Shown: one piece after another, positions 63,875 through 64,000 of the stretch | How positions within the stretch are numbered: position 1 is the stretch's first letter | How the letters are laid out: each line of letters begins with the position of its first letter | DNA from: Gammaproteobacteria bacterium UBA2679 | GTDB taxonomy: Bacteria; Pseudomonadota; Gammaproteobacteria; Pseudomonadales; Oleiphilaceae | Assembly (NCBI GenBank): GCA_002354735.1 | Contig: DEMD01000014.1 | Coordinates: forward strand, 89,373-153,372 | Direction: 5' to 3' | DNA length: 64,000 nucleotides | Made by a program: the position numbers and the translations under genes | Notes under the pieces: generated by a model | The model's database searches: none | Told to the model about the DNA's origin: nothing | The model's input: only the letters and a program-made list of their open reading frames with translations

Positions 63875-64000
63875 ATGAGTTTCAAGGTCTGGGTGCAGAA
63901 TCGCCATAAGGCGCTGCGGTTTTCCTACAATACAACTGACCGATTATGCCTGCTCAAGGCAGAAGCATATTTAAACCTGCTAGTGTCCCGTCTGGTTAAT
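63875..64000 (+). CDS. Partial gene, possible lasso-peptide B2-like (McjB-type) protein
   Basis: An ATG 5 nt after the preceding stop opens a frame that runs to the window edge (42 codons: MSFKVWVQNRHKALRFSYNT and onward). The basic start, then DRLCLLKAEAYLNLLVSRLV, resembles the N-terminal helix of lasso-peptide-B2/transglutaminase-like proteins, which occur in exosortase loci. It is too short to be sure, and the ribosome-binding site is weak. Confidence 0.4.
   Translation, partial: MSFKVWVQNRHKALRFSYNTTDRLCLLKAEAYLNLLVSRLVN

Noticed and set aside
1..64000. tRNA, rRNA, transposase, integrase or phage genes
   Set aside because: None was seen on either strand; no inverted-repeat-bounded transposase or cloverleaf-like sequence was noticed, although a tRNAscan or Rfam run would be the decisive test.

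Overview
The window reads as chromosomal DNA of a gammaproteobacterium, probably a marine or halotolerant lineage related to the Pseudomonas/Marinobacter/OM60-type groups. The evidence is the gene order of the first 26.5 kb. It runs MTI phosphorylase, csiV, mfd, gap, nqrABCDEF-apbE-nqrM-sth, GDPD, DUF2062, comEC, exbBD-msbA-lpxK-trm112-kdsB-ptp-murB and closely resembles the P. aeruginosa PA3004-PA2977 block. A complete Na+-NQR and an exosortase/PEP-CTERM system fit a sodium-rich, biofilm or floc-forming lifestyle. The species cannot be named from sequence alone. No rRNA, tRNA, CRISPR array, transposase or phage gene was seen.

Layout. (1) 1-16 kb: purine/methionine salvage, DNA repair (mfd) with the envelope gene csiV, a long-form GAPDH, then the sodium-pumping NADH:quinone oxidoreductase operon with its flavin transferase (ApbE), iron-insertion factor (NqrM) and soluble transhydrogenase. 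(2) 15.8-26.6 kb: a phosphodiesterase, a DUF2062 membrane protein, ComEC, and a tightly coupled envelope cluster ending in MurB. (3) 26.5-33.2 kb: a membrane 7TMR-DISM/GGDEF diguanylate cyclase, then a methylcitrate-cycle operon (GntR regulator, prpB, prpC, prpD) preceded by an 18-bp perfect palindrome that looks like the regulator's operator.

(4) 33.3-64 kb: an exosortase-A type exopolysaccharide and protein-sorting region. It has a UDP-amino-sugar dehydrogenase, an exosortase-EpsI fusion, and an EPS operon (priming glycosyltransferase, Wza-like exporter, Wzz/Wzc-like chain-length protein, a degenerate CpsD-like ATPase, outer-membrane barrel, two polysaccharide deacetylases, a FemAB-like protein with a SerRS-like coiled coil, and a GT4). 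Next come three tandem paralogous PEP-CTERM genes. Each has its own terminator, and each is preceded by a sequence with -24/-12 (sigma-54) promoter geometry. Facing them are a secreted metzincin protease with a ricin-type lectin domain, a membrane-anchored protein that looks like the protease's missing propeptide, and an ATP-grasp enzyme. The last part is a visibly more AT-rich glycan cluster (O-antigen-ligase-like protein, a deacetylase-like/LMW-phosphatase-like fusion, two GT4s, an acyltransferase), another PEP-CTERM-like protein, a large two-repeat secreted protein, and the first codons of what may be a lasso-peptide-B2-like (McjB) protein cut by the window edge.

How it fits together (inference): the EPS genes build and export an amino-sugar/uronate polymer. 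The deacetylases would free amines that FemAB and ATP-grasp enzymes could modify. The exosortase would process the abundant PEP-CTERM proteins, whose transcription is probably RpoN-dependent, so that they are retained in or released to the EPS matrix.
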